Positions 52,946 to 64,000 of a DNA stretch of 64,000 nucleotides are shown here, piece by piece (positions within the stretch are counted from its first letter, which is position 1; each line of letters starts with the position of its first letter). This DNA is from an uncultured Bacteroidales bacterium. GTDB taxonomy: Bacteria; Bacteroidota; Bacteroidia; Bacteroidales; Paludibacteraceae. Where the stretch lies: NCBI GenBank assembly GCA_902766045.1, contig CACXCA010000051.1, positions 1-64,000 on the forward strand. The letters are read 5' to 3'. The position numbers and the translations under genes are program-made. The notes beneath the pieces are model-generated. The model searched no databases. It was given only the letters and a program-made list of their open reading frames with translations, and was not told the DNA's origin.

Positions 52946-55624
52946 TTATTTCAATTTTTCTATGTTAGCTTTTAATGTAGCAATCTTACTTTCTGCATCT
53001 GCTTTTTTCTTGCGCTCATTTTCAACGATTTCAGGTTTTGCGTTAGCTACAAATTTCTCATTGCCTAATTTCTTTTCTACGGATTTCAAGAATCCTTCAA
53101 GATAGGTGATCTCAGCTTCCATCTTCTTGATTTCTTCTTCAGCATTAACATTGTTGCCAAGCGGAACGGAGACTTCTATTGTGCCTACCATAAATGTAGC
53201 AGCCGCGCCGTTGATGTTAGTGTCTGATTTAGAAATTTGGCTGATGTTTGCTAATTTCATGATGATAGAATTGTTCTTTTCATCCAAGTCACCTTTGTAG
53301 AACATTTCGAATGTTTCGCGAGGACTGATACCTTTCTCCGCACGAATGTTACGGATACCCGCAATGATTTGCTTGGTTGTTTCCATTCGGTTGATGTTCT
53401 TTTCACAGAAATCTTCAGCCTTAGGGAGTAAACTTACCATGATGCTATCCTTCGTGTCACGTTCCTTGATGTTTTGATAAAGTTCTTCTGTGATGAATGG
53501 CATGAAAGGATGAAGCAACTTCAGCAAGGTTTCGAAGTAACCCAGTGTTGCATCGTAGGTAACCTTATCAATAGGTTGTTGATAAGCAGGTTTTACCATT
53601 TCCAAGTACCAAGAAGAGAACTCGTCCCAGAACAATTTGTAAACCGACATCAAGGCTTCGCTGATACGGTATTTCTCGAAACAATCGTTGATTTCTGCTA
53701 TGGTCTTGTTCAATTGTTGATTGAACCATTTAACTGCTTTTTGAGAAGATTCAGGTTGTTCGAGACCTTCTTTTACTTCCCATCCTTTCACTAGGCGGAA
53801 AGCATTCCATATTTTATTGTTGAAGTTACGGCCTTGTTCGCATAGAGCCTCGTCGAATAAGATATCATTACCAGCAGGAGCAGAGAGCATCATACCCATG
53901 CGGACACCATCAGCACCGAAACGGTCAATCAAATCAAGAGGATCAGGTGAGTTACCTAGTGATTTAGACATCTTACGTCCCAATTTATCTCTTACGATTC
54001 CCGTAAAATAAACATTCTTAAAAGGCATGTCCCCTTCATATTCATATCCAGCCATAATCATTCTGGCAACCCAGAAGAAGATGATGTCTGGTCCGGTAAC
54101 CAAGTCGCTGGTAGGGTAGTAATATTTGATTTCCTCGTTACCAGGATTGTTGATTCCGTCGAACAAGGAGATTGGCCATAACCATGAAGAGAACCATGTA
54201 TCCAAGCAGTCTTCATCCTGACGAAGGTCGGATTTCTGAAGTTGTTGATTTCCAGTTTTCTCTTTCGCTAATTGTAATGCGATGTCTTCATTTTCGGCAA
54301 CAACATAACCACCTTCAGGAAGGAAGTAAGCAGGAATTCTATGACCCCACCAAAGCTGCCTACTGATACACCAGTCTTTGATGTTTTCCAACCAGTTACG
54401 GTAGGTGTTTTTATATTTAGGAGGGTAGAATTTCAAGTCATCTTTCATTACTGGATCCAAAGCGATTTTTGCTAAGTGTTCCATTTTCAAGAACCATTGC
54501 ATTGACAATTTTGGTTCGATGACAACATTGGTTCTTTCAGAATATCCCACCTTGTTGGTGTAAGCTTCAGTCTTTTCCAAAAGTCCAGCGGCATCCAGAT
54601 CTATTTCGATTTGTTTGCGGACATCAAAACGATCTTGTCCGATATACATTCCAGCGGCTTCACTAATAGATCCGTTGTCATTAAATATATCGATTGTTTT
54701 AAGATTGTATTTCTCACCCAACATGTAGTCGTTCACATCATGAGCAGGTGTTACTTTCAAACAACCGGTACCGAATTCGATATCAACATATTCATCTTCG
54801 ATAACTGGGATGACACGGTTAACCAATGGAACGATTACCTTTTTACCGCTAAGCCAACGATTTTTAGGATCCTTAGGATTGATACACATGGCGGTATCAC
54901 CCATGATTGTTTCAGGACGAGTGGTAGCCACTACTGCATATCGACCTTTAGCATCTTGGTGAATGATTTCTTTTTCATCGCCAGTTGCCCCCTTCATATC
55001 ATCGTCAGCCACATAATATTTGAGGTAGAATAATTTGCTGTGTTCTTCTTTGTAGATTACCTCTTCATCAGAAAGAGCTGTCAATGCTTTAGGGTCCCAA
55101 TTGACCATACGTACACCTCTATATATAAGTCCTTTGTTATAGAGATCGCAGAAAACTTTGATTACACTCTTGCTACGAGTCTCGTCCATCGTGAATCCAG
55201 TACGATCCCAATCGCAAGAAGCACCTAATTTCTTCAATTGTTCAAGAATGATGCCACCGTGTTTACGAGTCCATTCCCACGCATGTTCCAAGAATTGTTC
55301 ACGGGTTAGGTCTGTTTTTTTGATACCTTCTTGAGCCAGTTTGTTAACCACTTTTGCTTCGGTGGCGATAGATGCGTGGTCGGTTCCAGGAACCCAACAT
55401 GCATTTTTGCCCATCATACGGGCACGGCGAACAAGAATATCTTGAATGGTATTGTTTAACATGTGACCCATGTGAAGTACACCCGTTACATTAGGAGGAG
55501 GAATAACAATGGTATAAGGTTCACGACCGTCGGGCTTTGATTTGAAGAAGCCATTATTTAACCAATATTGATACCACTTTGCTTCAACGTCAGTGGGGTT
55601 GTACTTGTTAGCTAGTTCTTGCAT
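52946..55624 (-). CDS. valS: Valyl-tRNA synthetase
   Basis: 892 residues. HIGH motif HMGHM in [19 protein letters not shown] motif in [14 protein letters not shown], and an editing domain between them. The C-terminal coiled coil (residues about 825-892, Lys/Glu rich) is the tRNA-binding arm of ValRS. It charges tRNA-Val. It is divergent from the ribosomal operon, and a -7-like box TAAATTTG (minus strand, 55664-55671) lies upstream. Confidence 0.97.
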   Translation of the reverse strand: MQELANKYNPTDVEAKWYQYWLNNGFFKSKPDGREPYTIVIPPPNVTGVLHMGHMLNNTIQDILVRRARMMGKNACWVPGTDHASIATEAKVVNKLAQEGIKKTDLTREQFLEHAWEWTRKHGGIILEQLKKLGASCDWDRTGFTMDETRSKSVIKVFCDLYNKGLIYRGVRMVNWDPKALTALSDEEVIYKEEHSKLFYLKYYVADDDMKGATGDEKEIIHQDAKGRYAVVATTRPETIMGDTAMCINPKDPKNRWLSGKKVIVPLVNRVIPVIEDEYVDIEFGTGCLKVTPAHDVNDYMLGEKYNLKTIDIFNDNGSISEAAGMYIGQDRFDVRKQIEIDLDAAGLLEKTEAYTNKVGYSERTNVVIEPKLSMQWFLKMEHLAKIALDPVMKDDLKFYPPKYKNTYRNWLENIKDWCISRQLWWGHRIPAYFLPEGGYVVAENEDIALQLAKEKTGNQQLQKSDLRQDEDCLDTWFSSWLWPISLFDGINNPGNEEIKYYYPTSDLVTGPDIIFFWVARMIMAGYEYEGDMPFKNVYFTGIVRDKLGRKMSKSLGNSPDPLDLIDRFGADGVRMGMMLSAPAGNDILFDEALCEQGRNFNNKIWNAFRLVKGWEVKEGLEQPESSQKAVKWFNQQLNKTIAEINDCFEKYRISEALMSVYKLFWDEFSSWYLEMVKPAYQQPIDKVTYDATLGYFETLLKLLHPFMPFITEELYQNIKERDTKDSIMVSLLPKAEDFCEKNINRMETTKQIIAGIRNIRAEKGISPRETFEMFYKGDLDEKNNSIIMKLANISQISKSDTNINGAAATFMVGTIEVSVPLGNNVNAEEEIKKMEAEITYLEGFLKSVEKKLGNEKFVANAKPEIVENERKKKADAESKIATLKANIEKLK

Positions 55625-55838
55625 TTTTTTATATTTTCAGAAAAATAAACTCGAAATTTTGTGCAAATTTAAAGAAAAGATATGATAGAAATAGGAAAGG
55701 GCGTGTGAATTTTATAAGAAGAGCGGAAGAAATACACCTTATTATATATTATAAGGGTAGTGGGGCAGGACTTTATTAAGCTGATTTATAGGTAAGAAAA
55801 GGCAGAGAAAGGGGTTGAATAAAAAAAAATTTTGTTTG

Positions 55839-55870
55839 TTTGGTTAATATTAAAAAAAGATGTAATTTTG
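55839..55870 (+). promoter_or_regulatory. Promoter of the str/S10 operon
   Basis: TTTG at 55839-55842 and TAATTTTG at 55863-55870, separated by 20 bases, match the Bacteroidetes sigma-ABfr consensus closely. The leader is about 55 bases. The rest of the gap 55625-55930 holds the valS promoter and AT-rich sequence. Confidence 0.8.
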
Positions 55871-55930
55871 TGGCCACATTTAGTATAGTGTCTAAATTAA
55901 AAGTAAAATATTAAAAAATTAAAAAACGAA

Positions 55931-56335
55931 ATGCCTACAATTCAGCAATTAGTTAGAAAAGGAAGGGCTACTCTTACAGACAAGAGCAAATCTCCAGCAT
56001 TGGATTCTTGTCCACAAAGAAGAGGCGTATGTGTACGTGTTTACACAACAACTCCTAAGAAGCCTAACTCTGCAATGCGTAAAGTTGCCAGAGTACGTTT
56101 GACGAACCAAAAAGAAGTGAATGCTTACATCCCAGGAGAGGGTCACAATTTGCAAGAGCACTCAATCGTAATGGTACGTGGAGGACGTGTTAAGGACCTT
56201 CCAGGTGTACGTTACCACATTGTACGTGGATCATTGGATACAGCAGGTGTTAATGGTCGTACACAAAGACGTTCTAAGTATGGTGCAAAGAGACCTAAGC
56301 CAGGTCAAGCAGCTCCAGCAAAAGGAAAGAAATAA
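55931..56335 (+). CDS. rpsL: Ribosomal protein S12
   Basis: 134 residues, full length. The [18 protein letters not shown] and [16 protein letters not shown] blocks form the decoding-site loops; the lysines at the classic streptomycin-resistance positions (TTPKKPNS and GRVKDLPG) are the sensitive type. It is the first gene of the long ribosomal transcript starting at the 55839 promoter. Confidence 0.98.
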   Translation: MPTIQQLVRKGRATLTDKSKSPALDSCPQRRGVCVRVYTTTPKKPNSAMRKVARVRLTNQKEVNAYIPGEGHNLQEHSIVMVRGGRVKDLPGVRYHIVRGSLDTAGVNGRTQRRSKYGAKRPKPGQAAPAKGKK

Positions 56336-56465
56336 GAACGTAAGTAAAATTTAAGTAGAACAAGTTTTAGTTTTACGGGTGGCACTTCAAGGTTGAGTAA
56401 ATGACTTAGTGAAGTCGTTGAAGCAACAAGCAACCAAAACAAAAACGAAAAATTTTTGAGTTAAA
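56336..56465 (+). promoter_or_regulatory. rpsL-rpsG intergenic region
   Basis: A 130-base gap, longer than others in the operon, with several complementary short segments (CTTCAA...TTGAAG and GACTT...AAGTC, 56386-56424). In enterobacteria S7 binds this interval for feedback control; here such a role is only suggested by the structure. Confidence 0.3.
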
Positions 56466-56942
56466 ATGAGAAAAGCAAAACCAAAGAAAAGGGTCATATT
56501 ACCAGATCCAATCTTTAATGAAGTGATGGTTACTAGATTTGTTAACCATTTAATGTATGATGGAAAAAAGACTATCGCATACGATATTTTCTATACGGCT
56601 TTGGAGAATGTAAAGAACAAATTGCCAAATGAGGATAAGACTCCTCTTGAGATTTGGAAGAAAGCATTGGAAAATATCACTCCACAAGTGGAAGTTAAGT
56701 CACGCCGTGTAGGTGGTGCTACATTCCAAGTTCCAACCGAGATTCGTCCAGAAAGAAAAGAATCTATCTCCATGAAGAATTTGATATTGTTCTCTCGTAA
56801 GAGAAGTGGTCACTCAATGGCTGATAAATTAGCTGCTGAGATTGCTGACGCATTTAATAATCAAGGTGGAGCATTCAAGAAGAAAGAAGATATGCATAAA
56901 ATGGCTGAAGCAAATCGTGCTTTTGCGCATTTCAGATTTTAA
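56466..56942 (+). CDS. rpsG: Ribosomal protein S7
   Basis: 158 residues, normal length. It begins [17 protein letters not shown] and contains the [20 protein letters not shown] block. It organises the 30S head and contacts E-site tRNA. fusA follows 22 bases later in the same transcript. Confidence 0.98.
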   Translation: MRKAKPKKRVILPDPIFNEVMVTRFVNHLMYDGKKTIAYDIFYTALENVKNKLPNEDKTPLEIWKKALENITPQVEVKSRRVGGATFQVPTEIRPERKESISMKNLILFSRKRSGHSMADKLAAEIADAFNNQGGAFKKKEDMHKMAEANRAFAHFRF

Positions 56943-56964
56943 TCCTTAAAAGAATTATAAAAAA

Positions 56965-59088
56965 ATGGCTAAAGCAGATTTACATTATACAAGAAACATC
57001 GGTATCATGGCTCACATCGATGCTGGTAAGACAACTACGTCAGAGCGTATTTTGTTCTATACAGGTTTAACTCACAAGATTGGTGAGGTACATGATGGAG
57101 CAGCAACTATGGACTGGATGGAGCAGGAGCAAGAGAGAGGTATCACAATCACCTCAGCTGCTACAACTACCTATTGGAAATATAATGATAAGAAATATAA
57201 AATCAACTTGATTGACACCCCAGGGCACGTTGACTTCACTGTTGAGGTTGAACGTTCTCTTCGTATTTTGGATGGTGCCGTTGCTACTTTCTGTGCAGTG
57301 GGTGGTGTTGAACCACAATCTGAAACAGTATGGAGACAAGCTGATAAGTACAAGGTTCCTCGTATTTGCTATGTAAATAAGATGGACCGTTCAGGAGCAA
57401 ACTTCTTTGATGTTGTTGCTCAGATTAAGGAAGTTTTGGGAGCAAACCCATGTCCAATTCAAATCCCAGTTGGTGCAGAAGAGTCATTCAAGGGTGTTGT
57501 GGATTTGATTAAAATGAAAGCTATTCTTTGGCATGATGAAACAATGGGAGCTGAGTACTCAGTTGAAGAGATTCCAGCTAACTTGGTTGCTGAAGCTAAT
57601 GAATGGAGAGAAAAAATGTTGGAATCAATAGCAGAGTGCGATGATGCTTTGATGGAGAAATTCTTTGATGATCCTTCAACTATCACAGAGGATGAAATCA
57701 AGGCAGCCATTAGAAAAGGTACTATTGCTATGAAGATATATCCTATGGTATGTGGATCATCATTTAAGAACAAGGGTGTTCAAACAATGTTGGATGCTGT
57801 TTGTGCTTATTTGCCAAGTCCATTGGATACAGAAGAGATTATTGGAACTGCAGTAGATGATCCAGAGAAGCAGGTAATTCGTCACCCAAGTGAGGATGAG
57901 CCTTTGTGTGCTTTGGCATTTAAGATCGCTACAGACCCATTCGTAGGACGTTTGTGCTTCTTCCGTGTATATTCAGGAAAGATTGATGCAGGTTCTTATG
58001 TATTCAATACTCGTTCAGGAAAGAAGGAACGTATCTCTCGTTTGTTCCAAATGCACTCAAATCACCAAAATCCTGTAGATGTGATTTCAGCAGGTGATAT
58101 AGGTGCAGGTGTTGGATTTAAGGATATTCGTACTGGTGATACTCTTTGTGGAGAAGACGAAAAAGATCACATGGCATTGGAGTCTATGGACTTCCCAGAT
58201 CCAGTGATTGGTATTGCAATTGAGCCAAAATCACAGGCTGACGTTGATAAGTTAGGTAACGGTTTGGCTAAGTTGGCAGAAGAGGATCCAACCTTTACAG
58301 TTAAGACAGATGAGCAATCAGGACAGACTGTAATTTCAGGTATGGGTGAGTTGCACTTGGATATCATCATCGACCGTTTGAAACGTGAGTTCAAGGTTGA
58401 ATGTAACCAAGGTCGTCCACAAGTTAACTATAAGGAAGCAATTACAAGAGAAGTTGAACACCGTGAGCTTTATAAGAAACAATCCGGAGGTCGTGGTAAG
58501 TATGCTGATATCGTTGTTAAGATTGGTCCTGCAGATGAAGGCTTTGAAGGAAGCTTGCAATTTGAGGATGTAGTTAAGGGAGGTAATATTCCAAAAGAAT
58601 TTATCCCATCTATTCAAAAAGGATTCCAGTCAGCTATGCGTAATGGTGTATTAGCAGGATTCCCATTGGAGAAGATGAAGGTTGTTGTTATGGATGGATC
58701 ATATCACCCAGTGGATTCAGACCAGTTGTCATTCGAAATCTGTGCTAATTTGGCATTCAAAGAGGCATGTAAGAAGGCAAAACCGGTATTGATGGAACCA
58801 ATCATGAAGTTGGAAGTAATCACTCCAGAAGAGAATATGGGTGATGTTATCGGAGACTTGAATAAACGTCGTGGTCAAGTAGAAGGAATGGAAACTAGCC
58901 GTTCAGGAGCACGTATTGTAAAAGCAAAAGTTCCATTGGCAGAGATGTTTGGATATGTAACAGATTTACGTACAATTACGTCTGGTCGTGCAACATCATC
59001 TATGGAGTTCTCACACTATGCAGAGGTGTCTTCTTCAATTGCTAAAGCTGTAGTAACAGAAGCAAAAGGTAATGCAGATTTATTATAA
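56965..59088 (+). CDS. fusA: Elongation factor G
   Basis: 707 residues. G1 motif [11 protein letters not shown]3 DTPGHVDF and G4 NKMDRSG, followed by domains II-V with the usual RGQVEGME and [15 protein letters not shown] ends. It translocates the ribosome with GTP. The gene is in the typical place between rpsG and rpsJ; no tuf gene follows, as is usual for Bacteroidetes. Confidence 0.98.
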   Translation: MAKADLHYTRNIGIMAHIDAGKTTTSERILFYTGLTHKIGEVHDGAATMDWMEQEQERGITITSAATTTYWKYNDKKYKINLIDTPGHVDFTVEVERSLRILDGAVATFCAVGGVEPQSETVWRQADKYKVPRICYVNKMDRSGANFFDVVAQIKEVLGANPCPIQIPVGAEESFKGVVDLIKMKAILWHDETMGAEYSVEEIPANLVAEANEWREKMLESIAECDDALMEKFFDDPSTITEDEIKAAIRKGTIAMKIYPMVCGSSFKNKGVQTMLDAVCAYLPSPLDTEEIIGTAVDDPEKQVIRHPSEDEPLCALAFKIATDPFVGRLCFFRVYSGKIDAGSYVFNTRSGKKERISRLFQMHSNHQNPVDVISAGDIGAGVGFKDIRTGDTLCGEDEKDHMALESMDFPDPVIGIAIEPKSQADVDKLGNGLAKLAEEDPTFTVKTDEQSGQTVISGMGELHLDIIIDRLKREFKVECNQGRPQVNYKEAITREVEHRELYKKQSGGRGKYADIVVKIGPADEGFEGSLQFEDVVKGGNIPKEFIPSIQKGFQSAMRNGVLAGFPLEKMKVVVMDGSYHPVDSDQLSFEICANLAFKEACKKAKPVLMEPIMKLEVITPEENMGDVIGDLNKRRGQVEGMETSRSGARIVKAKVPLAEMFGYVTDLRTITSGRATSSMEFSHYAEVSSSIAKAVVTEAKGNADLL

Positions 59089-59110
59089 ATAATATTATAG
59101 ATTCAAAGAG

Positions 59111-59413
59111 ATGAGTCAGAAAATTAGAATTAAATTAAAGTCATACGATCACAGCTTGGTAGATAAATCAGCTGAGAGAATCGTAAAGACAGTTAAGACA
59201 ACAGGTGCAGTTGTAAGTGGTCCAATTCCATTGCCAACACACAAACGTATCTTTACAGTAAACCGCTCCACATTCGTTAACAAGAAGTCAAGAGAGCAAT
59301 TCCAACTATCATCATTCAAGAGATTGATCGACATTTACAGTGCCAATCCAAAGACAATCGATTCATTGATGAAATTAGAGTTGCCAAGTGGAGTAGAAGT
59401 AGAAATTAAGTAA
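59111..59413 (+). CDS. rpsJ: Ribosomal protein S10
   Basis: 100 residues. It has [20 protein letters not shown] and the KKSREQFQ block of S10. It is the first gene of the S10 part of the cluster, 22 bases after fusA, with no promoter visible between them. Confidence 0.98.
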   Translation: MSQKIRIKLKSYDHSLVDKSAERIVKTVKTTGAVVSGPIPLPTHKRIFTVNRSTFVNKKSREQFQLSSFKRLIDIYSANPKTIDSLMKLELPSGVEVEIK

Positions 59414-59433
59414 TTATTTAATAATTTTTTGAA

Positions 59434-60051
59434 ATGCCAGGATTAATAGGAAAAAAAATCGGAATGACATCCGTTTTCAGTGCCGAGGGAAAAAATATTC
59501 CATGCACTGTAGTCGAAGTAGGTCCTTGTGTGGTAACTCAGATTAAGACCATTGAGAAAGATGGTTATGAAGCACTCCAAATTGGTTTTGAAGACAAGAA
59601 AGAAAAAAGAACTTCAATGGCTGAGATGGGACACTTCAAGAAGGCATCAGTTACACCCAAGAAGCACTTGGTTGAGTTCAAAGGTTTTGAAGGAGAGTAC
59701 AAACTAGGAGATCAAATCACGGTAGATTTGTTCGAAGGTTCAAAGTTCGTTGATGTAGTTGGAACATCTAAAGGAAAAGGATTCCAAGGTGTTGTAAAGC
59801 GTCACGGCTTTGGTGGAGTACAACAGTCAACACATGGTCAGCACAACCGTTTGAGAGCGCCAGGATCAATAGGTGCATGTTCTTACCCTGCAAAAGTATT
59901 CAAAGGAATGCGCATGGCAGGTCGTTTGGGAGGAGACTCTGTTACTATTCAGAATCTTCAAGTTTTAAAAGTTATTCCTGAAAATAATCTTTTGATATTG
60001 AAAGGTTCATTGCCAGGAGCTAAAGGTTCAATTGTAATTGTAAATAAGTAA
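59434..60051 (+). CDS. rplC: Ribosomal protein L3
   Basis: 205 residues. The [16 protein letters not shown] and [15 protein letters not shown] blocks are diagnostic. It is an early 50S assembly protein. Its stop overlaps the start of rplD by one base. Confidence 0.98.
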   Translation: MPGLIGKKIGMTSVFSAEGKNIPCTVVEVGPCVVTQIKTIEKDGYEALQIGFEDKKEKRTSMAEMGHFKKASVTPKKHLVEFKGFEGEYKLGDQITVDLFEGSKFVDVVGTSKGKGFQGVVKRHGFGGVQQSTHGQHNRLRAPGSIGACSYPAKVFKGMRMAGRLGGDSVTIQNLQVLKVIPENNLLILKGSLPGAKGSIVIVNK

Positions 60052-60722
60052 TGGAACTGAGTGTATATAATATTAAAGGTCAAGATACTGGAAGAAAGGT
60101 CTCTTTGAACGATGCCATATTTGGTATTGAAAATCCCAATGAGCATGTGATGTACTTGGACGTAAAGCAATACTTAGCAAACAAGCGTCAAGGAACACAT
60201 AAATCAAAGGAAAGAAGTGAAATCTCAGGAAGTACTAGAAAATTAGGCCGCCAAAAAGGTGGAGGAGGTGCTCGCCGTGGAGATATTAACTCACCAGTAT
60301 TGGTTGGTGGTGCACGTGTATTCGGTCCTGTACCACGTGATTATGGTTTCAAGTTGAATAAGCAGACAAAGAGATTGGCTCGTAAGTCAGCTTTGTCAGC
60401 AAAGATTAAAGACAATGCAATTGTCATTGTAGAGAATTTCAAATTTGATGCTCCAAAGACAAAAGACTTTGTTTCTTTGCTGAAAAACTTTAACATTGAG
60501 ACAAAAGAAGTAAAGGATAAAGAAACGAAAAAGGTAATAAAACCTAAAAAGTCTCTTTTAGTTTTGTCAAAACCAGAAGAAAATGTATATTTGTCTGCTC
60601 GAAATATTCAAAATGCTCAAGTTGTAATCTCTTCAGATTTAAATACTTACAGAATTTTGGATTCTTCATGTTTATTGATAACAGAAGATGCGTTGGCGGA
60701 TATTGAAAATAATTTAAACTAA
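60051..60722 (+). CDS. rplD: Ribosomal protein L4
   Basis: 223 residues, a little longer than the common form. The extended loop with [19 protein letters not shown], which reaches the exit tunnel, is present. Residues of the form [14 protein letters not shown] near position 160 are an extra Lys-rich insertion. The start overlaps the rplC stop. Confidence 0.97.
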   Translation: MELSVYNIKGQDTGRKVSLNDAIFGIENPNEHVMYLDVKQYLANKRQGTHKSKERSEISGSTRKLGRQKGGGGARRGDINSPVLVGGARVFGPVPRDYGFKLNKQTKRLARKSALSAKIKDNAIVIVENFKFDAPKTKDFVSLLKNFNIETKEVKDKETKKVIKPKKSLLVLSKPEENVYLSARNIQNAQVVISSDLNTYRILDSSCLLITEDALADIENNLN

Positions 60723-60741
60723 GATAAGGAGGTTGAATAGG

Positions 60742-61032
60742 ATGGGAATCATAATCAAACCGATTACAACAGAGAAATTAACAAACCTAGGCGAGAAATA
60801 TTCTCGCTATGGTTTTCGTGTTTCTCCTAAAGCCAACAAGCTAGAGATAAAGAAAGCTGTAGAGGAATTGTATAACGTAGAAGTTGAATCTGTAAATACA
60901 ATGCAGGTAGAAGGAAAGGCTAAAAGTCGTTATACAAAGACAGGTGTATTGAAGGGAAGAGCTACAGCTTACAAGAAAGCGTATGTAACCTTGAAGAAAG
61001 ATCAAGTAATAGATTTTTATAGCAATATTTAA
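60742..61032 (+). CDS. rplW: Ribosomal protein L23
   Basis: 96 residues from ATG 60742, with AAGGAGG at 60724-60730 as the ribosome binding site; this rules out the TTG at 60733, which would be too near. The N-terminus [11 protein letters not shown] and the [13 protein letters not shown] loop are typical. It is located at the exit tunnel. Confidence 0.96.
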   Translation: MGIIIKPITTEKLTNLGEKYSRYGFRVSPKANKLEIKKAVEELYNVEVESVNTMQVEGKAKSRYTKTGVLKGRATAYKKAYVTLKKDQVIDFYSNI

Positions 61033-61037
61033 TAAAA

Positions 61038-61862
61038 ATGGCTGTTCGTAAATTTATGCCCACAACACCAGGGCAAAGACACAAAGTTATTGGAACATTT
61101 GAGACAATTACCTCAAGTGTGCCAGAGAAATCTCTTGTAAGAGGAATTAATAAGACTGGTGGACGTAATAACACAGGTAAGATGACCATGCGTTATATCG
61201 GAGGCGGTCACAAGAGAAAGTACAGAGTAATTGACTTTAAAAGAGACAAAGATGGTGTTCCAGCAGTAGTAAAGACAATTGAATACGATCCAAATCGTTC
61301 TGCTCGTATTGCATTGTTATTTTATGCTGATGGAGAAAAACGTTACATTCTTGCACCTAATGGTTTGCAAGTTGGGCAACAGTTGATGTCAGGCAACGAA
61401 GCATCACCTGAAGTTGGAAACACATTGCCATTGCAAAACATTCCGTTAGGAACCATCATCCACAACTTGGAGTTGCATCCAGGTCAGGGAGCAGCATTGG
61501 TTCGTTCTGCAGGAACATTTGCACAGTTAACTTCGAGAGAAGGAAAATATGCAATCGTAAAATTACCTTCTGGAGAAACCAGAATGATTCTTTGTACTTG
61601 TAAGGCAACAATTGGTACAGTAGGCAACTCTGACCATGCATTGGAGCGTTCAGGAAAAGCTGGTCGTTCACGTTGGTTAGGTCGTCGTCCACGCAACCGT
61701 GGTGTAGTAATGAACCCAGTAGATCACCCAATGGGTGGTGGTGAAGGACGTCAGTCTGGAGGTCATCCAAGATCAAGAAAAGGTCTGTTGGCTAAGGGTT
61801 ACAAGACAAGAGCACCTAAGAATGCTTCTAGTAAGTATATTATTGAAAGAAGGAAAAAGTAA
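61038..61862 (+). CDS. rplB: Ribosomal protein L2
   Basis: 274 residues. It has the [17 protein letters not shown] and [13 protein letters not shown] blocks; the conserved His of the latter lies close to the peptidyl-transferase centre. It is spaced five bases from rplW, in the canonical gene order. Confidence 0.98.
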   Translation: MAVRKFMPTTPGQRHKVIGTFETITSSVPEKSLVRGINKTGGRNNTGKMTMRYIGGGHKRKYRVIDFKRDKDGVPAVVKTIEYDPNRSARIALLFYADGEKRYILAPNGLQVGQQLMSGNEASPEVGNTLPLQNIPLGTIIHNLELHPGQGAALVRSAGTFAQLTSREGKYAIVKLPSGETRMILCTCKATIGTVGNSDHALERSGKAGRSRWLGRRPRNRGVVMNPVDHPMGGGEGRQSGGHPRSRKGLLAKGYKTRAPKNASSKYIIERRKK

Positions 61863-61879
61863 TTTAAAAGGTAATTTTT

Positions 61880-62149
61880 ATGAGTCGTTCATTAAAAAAA
61901 GGTCCATTCATAAGTGTAAAATTGGAGAAAAAAGTTTTAGCGATGAATGAAAGTGGGAAGAAGTCTGTAATCAAGACTTGGTCTCGTGCTTCCATGATTT
62001 CTCCTGACTTTGTGGGTCATACTATTGCAGTTCATAACGGAAATAAATTTATTCCTGTGTACGTTACCGAAAATATGGTAGGTCATAAGCTTGGAGAATT
62101 TTCGTTGACTCGTACATTTAGAGGACACGGTGGTAATAAGAAAAAATAA
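61880..62149 (+). CDS. rpsS: Ribosomal protein S19
   Basis: 89 residues. It begins [14 protein letters not shown] and has [22 protein letters not shown] and [16 protein letters not shown]. It is a 30S head protein, 17 bases after rplB. Confidence 0.98.
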   Translation: MSRSLKKGPFISVKLEKKVLAMNESGKKSVIKTWSRASMISPDFVGHTIAVHNGNKFIPVYVTENMVGHKLGEFSLTRTFRGHGGNKKK

Positions 62150-62182
62150 GCCGTGAAGGGAAATTAAAAAAAGTAAAATAAA

Positions 62183-62593
62183 ATGGGTGTAAGAAAGAAA
62201 AACTCGGCAACAGCATTAAAAGAAGCTCGTCAGTCGCTTTACTTCGCTAAATTAAACGATGTTCCTACATCACCACGAAAGATGCGTCTTGTGGCTGATA
62301 TGATTAGAGGAATGGAGGCATATAAGGCTTTAAGTGTATTAAGGTTTTCAAAGAAAGATGCATCTAATCGTTTAGAGAAGTTGCTACGTTCCGCAATCAA
62401 TAATTGGGAGCAAAAAAATGAAAAAAAGGCTGAAAACGGAGAATTGTTTATAAGCAAGATTTTCGTAGATGAAGGAAGAACATTAAAGAGACTTCGTCCA
62501 GCACCACAGGGTAGAGGTTACAGAATTCGTAAGCGTTCTAACCATGTGACTATTTATGTAGATTCTATTAATTCAAATGCTAACCAAAATTAA
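62183..62593 (+). CDS. rplV: Ribosomal protein L22
   Basis: 136 residues. The region with [17 protein letters not shown] and the C-terminal hairpin [19 protein letters not shown] form the tunnel-lining beta-hairpin of L22. It starts 33 bases after rpsS. Confidence 0.97.
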   Translation: MGVRKKNSATALKEARQSLYFAKLNDVPTSPRKMRLVADMIRGMEAYKALSVLRFSKKDASNRLEKLLRSAINNWEQKNEKKAENGELFISKIFVDEGRTLKRLRPAPQGRGYRIRKRSNHVTIYVDSINSNANQN

Positions 62594-62600
62594 TTGTTAG

Positions 62601-63329
62601 ATGGGACAGAAAGTAAATCCAATAAGTAACCGTTTGGGAATCATCAAAGGTTGGGATTCTAATTGGTTTGGTGGAAAAAATTATGGTGATACTATCTTGG
62701 AAGATGCTAAGATTAGAAAGTATCTAAATGCCCGTCTTGCAAAGGCTAGCGTTTCTAAAATAGTTATCGAACGTACCGTAAAATTGGTTACAATCACTGT
62801 ATGTACAGCTCGTCCGGGCATCATCATCGGTAAGGGTGGCCAAGAAGTAGAAAAGTTAAAAGAAGAGTTGAAGGGAATAACTGACAAAGATGTTCAAATC
62901 AACATTTTTGAAGTTAAGAAACCTGATTTAGACGCGATGATCGTTGCAAGTAATATTGCACGTCAGGTAGAGGGTAAGATTGCATATCGTCGTGCTACGA
63001 AGACAGCGATTGCTTCTACAATGCGTATGGGAGCAGAGGGTATTAAGGTTCAAGTATCTGGTCGTTTGAATGGTGCAGAAATGGCACGTTCAGAGATGTA
63101 TAAAGAGGGAAGAACTCCATTGCATACATTTAGAGCAGATATTGACTATGCTCAGACTGAAGCTTTGACAAAGGTCGGCTTGATTGGTATTAAAGTTTGG
63201 ATTTGCCGTGGAGAAGTCTATGGTAAGAAGGATTTGGCACCTAACTTTGCTGCATCAAAGGAGATTAGCAGAGGTGGTAATTCACCTGCAGCAGGTAAGC
63301 AACAAGGCTTCAAGAAAAAAAGAAAGTAA
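62601..63329 (+). CDS. rpsC: Ribosomal protein S3
   Basis: 242 residues. KH domain with [16 protein letters not shown], then the [15 protein letters not shown] block. It starts seven bases after rplV. Confidence 0.98.
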   Translation: MGQKVNPISNRLGIIKGWDSNWFGGKNYGDTILEDAKIRKYLNARLAKASVSKIVIERTVKLVTITVCTARPGIIIGKGGQEVEKLKEELKGITDKDVQINIFEVKKPDLDAMIVASNIARQVEGKIAYRRATKTAIASTMRMGAEGIKVQVSGRLNGAEMARSEMYKEGRTPLHTFRADIDYAQTEALTKVGLIGIKVWICRGEVYGKKDLAPNFAASKEISRGGNSPAAGKQQGFKKKRK

Positions 63330-63359
63330 TTCTGTTAAACGAATTTGATTTAAGGAAAA

Positions 63360-63794
63360 ATGTTACAACCTAAGAAAACAAAGTTCAGAAGACAGCAGAA
63401 AGGTCGTATGAAAGGTATCGCTCAACGCGGAAACCAATTAGCATTTGGATCTTTCGGTATTAAAGTATTGGAGTCTAAGTGGATTACAGGTCGCCAAATC
63501 GAGGCAGCTCGTATTGCAGTAACTCGTTATATGCAGAGACAAGGACAAATTTGGATTAGAATCTTCCCTGACAAACCATTCACAAAGAAGCCTGCAGAGG
63601 TGCGTATGGGTAAGGGTAAAGGTAGTCCAGAAGGATTCGTTGCTCCTGTAACTCCAGGTAGAATAGTTATTGAAGTAGAAGGAGTTCCTTTTGAGGTCGC
63701 AAAGGAAGCTTTGCGCTTGGCTGCTCAAAAGTTACCAGTTACTACTAAGTTTATTGTTAGACGAGATTATGATGCTCAAAACCAAAACGCGTGA
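63360..63794 (+). CDS. rplP: Ribosomal protein L16
   Basis: 144 residues. [19 protein letters not shown] and [20 protein letters not shown] are diagnostic. It contacts the A-site tRNA. It is followed by rpmC. Confidence 0.98.
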   Translation: MLQPKKTKFRRQQKGRMKGIAQRGNQLAFGSFGIKVLESKWITGRQIEAARIAVTRYMQRQGQIWIRIFPDKPFTKKPAEVRMGKGKGSPEGFVAPVTPGRIVIEVEGVPFEVAKEALRLAAQKLPVTTKFIVRRDYDAQNQNA

Positions 63795-63800
63795 TAGGAT

Positions 63801-64000
63801 ATGAAACTAGCAGATTTTAAAAAAGAAATTAAAGGATTGTCAACTCAAGAGTTGCAAGATAAGCTTGCAGCAGAAAAGGAGGCATTGGTTCGCATGAAAT
63901 TGAATCACTCAGTATCTCCTTTGAATGATCCTTCTCAATTAAAGGCTATTCGTAAGAATATTGCTCGTATGAACACTGAATTGAGTCTGAGAGAAAATAA
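63801..64000 (+). CDS. rpmC: Ribosomal protein L29, cut by the window end
   Basis: ATG 63801 starts MKLADFKKEIKGLSTQELQD, an L29 N-terminus; 66 codons are seen and no stop is reached before the edge. L29 is usually about 65-70 residues, so almost all is present. It lies six bases after rplP. Confidence 0.95.
   Translation, partial: MKLADFKKEIKGLSTQELQDKLAAEKEALVRMKLNHSVSPLNDPSQLKAIRKNIARMNTELSLREN

Overview
The window comes from an AT-rich member of the Bacteroidetes, most likely Bacteroidales. Three things point there. The rpsL-rpsG-fusA-rpsJ-rplC ribosomal cluster has no tuf gene between fusA and rpsJ. Promoters of the TTTG / TAnnTTTG type are visible, the clearest before rpsL. The gene families are typical of the phylum: BspA-type LRR protein, FadL-like outer-membrane protein, DUF4143 ATPases, and a radical-SAM/ATP-grasp/WbqC operon. 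The right quarter is core genome. The left three quarters is mostly accessory, with many defence-like and toxin-like genes.

Layout. 1-9.5 kb: a tandem pair of related unknown proteins, an LRR protein, an atypical SDR protein, a KAP-type membrane NTPase, a class II Fic protein and a divergent unknown gene. 9.6-14.4 kb: a lipoprotein with a small secreted protein, then a three-gene operon (SPL-like radical SAM, ATP-grasp-like, WbqC). 14.6-33.7 kb: an island with two adjacent DUF262 genes of GmrSD type, two AAA_14/DUF4143 ATPases each preceded by tandem iterons at the promoter, a RhuM-Fic fusion, an operon of WYL regulator, YopX-like protein, GIY-YIG nuclease and DnaQ-like exonuclease, a bile-acid-symporter-family transporter, an AbiE toxin-antitoxin pair with a phosphoesterase, a PD-(D/E)XK-like protein, a macro-like/YopX fusion and two GNAT acetyltransferases. 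33.8-37.3 kb: a secreted CE1-like esterase, carbonic anhydrase, a CDF cation exporter and a YqiA-like esterase.

37.5-44.4 kb is the most unusual stretch. It holds a RING-like/TerD-like protein and an RtcB RNA ligase. The 430-base gap between them carries two structured minus-strand RNAs, one of them tRNA-like. A full-length WYL regulator is followed by a WYL-less paralogue whose leader has a possible 52-codon ORF and a strong terminator. Three tRNA genes (His, Tyr, Phe anticodons) follow, each with some stem irregularity. Copies of one palindromic repeat are scattered through this stretch. I read it as a candidate RNA-damage/RNA-repair locus with RNA-based control; this is inference.

44.5-55.6 kb: a PIF1-like helicase with HRDC domain, prmA, a His/Tyr-rich secreted protein, a FadL-like outer-membrane protein, an aquaporin, nth and valS. 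55.8-64 kb: the str/S10 ribosomal operon from rpsL to rpmC, cut by the window edge.
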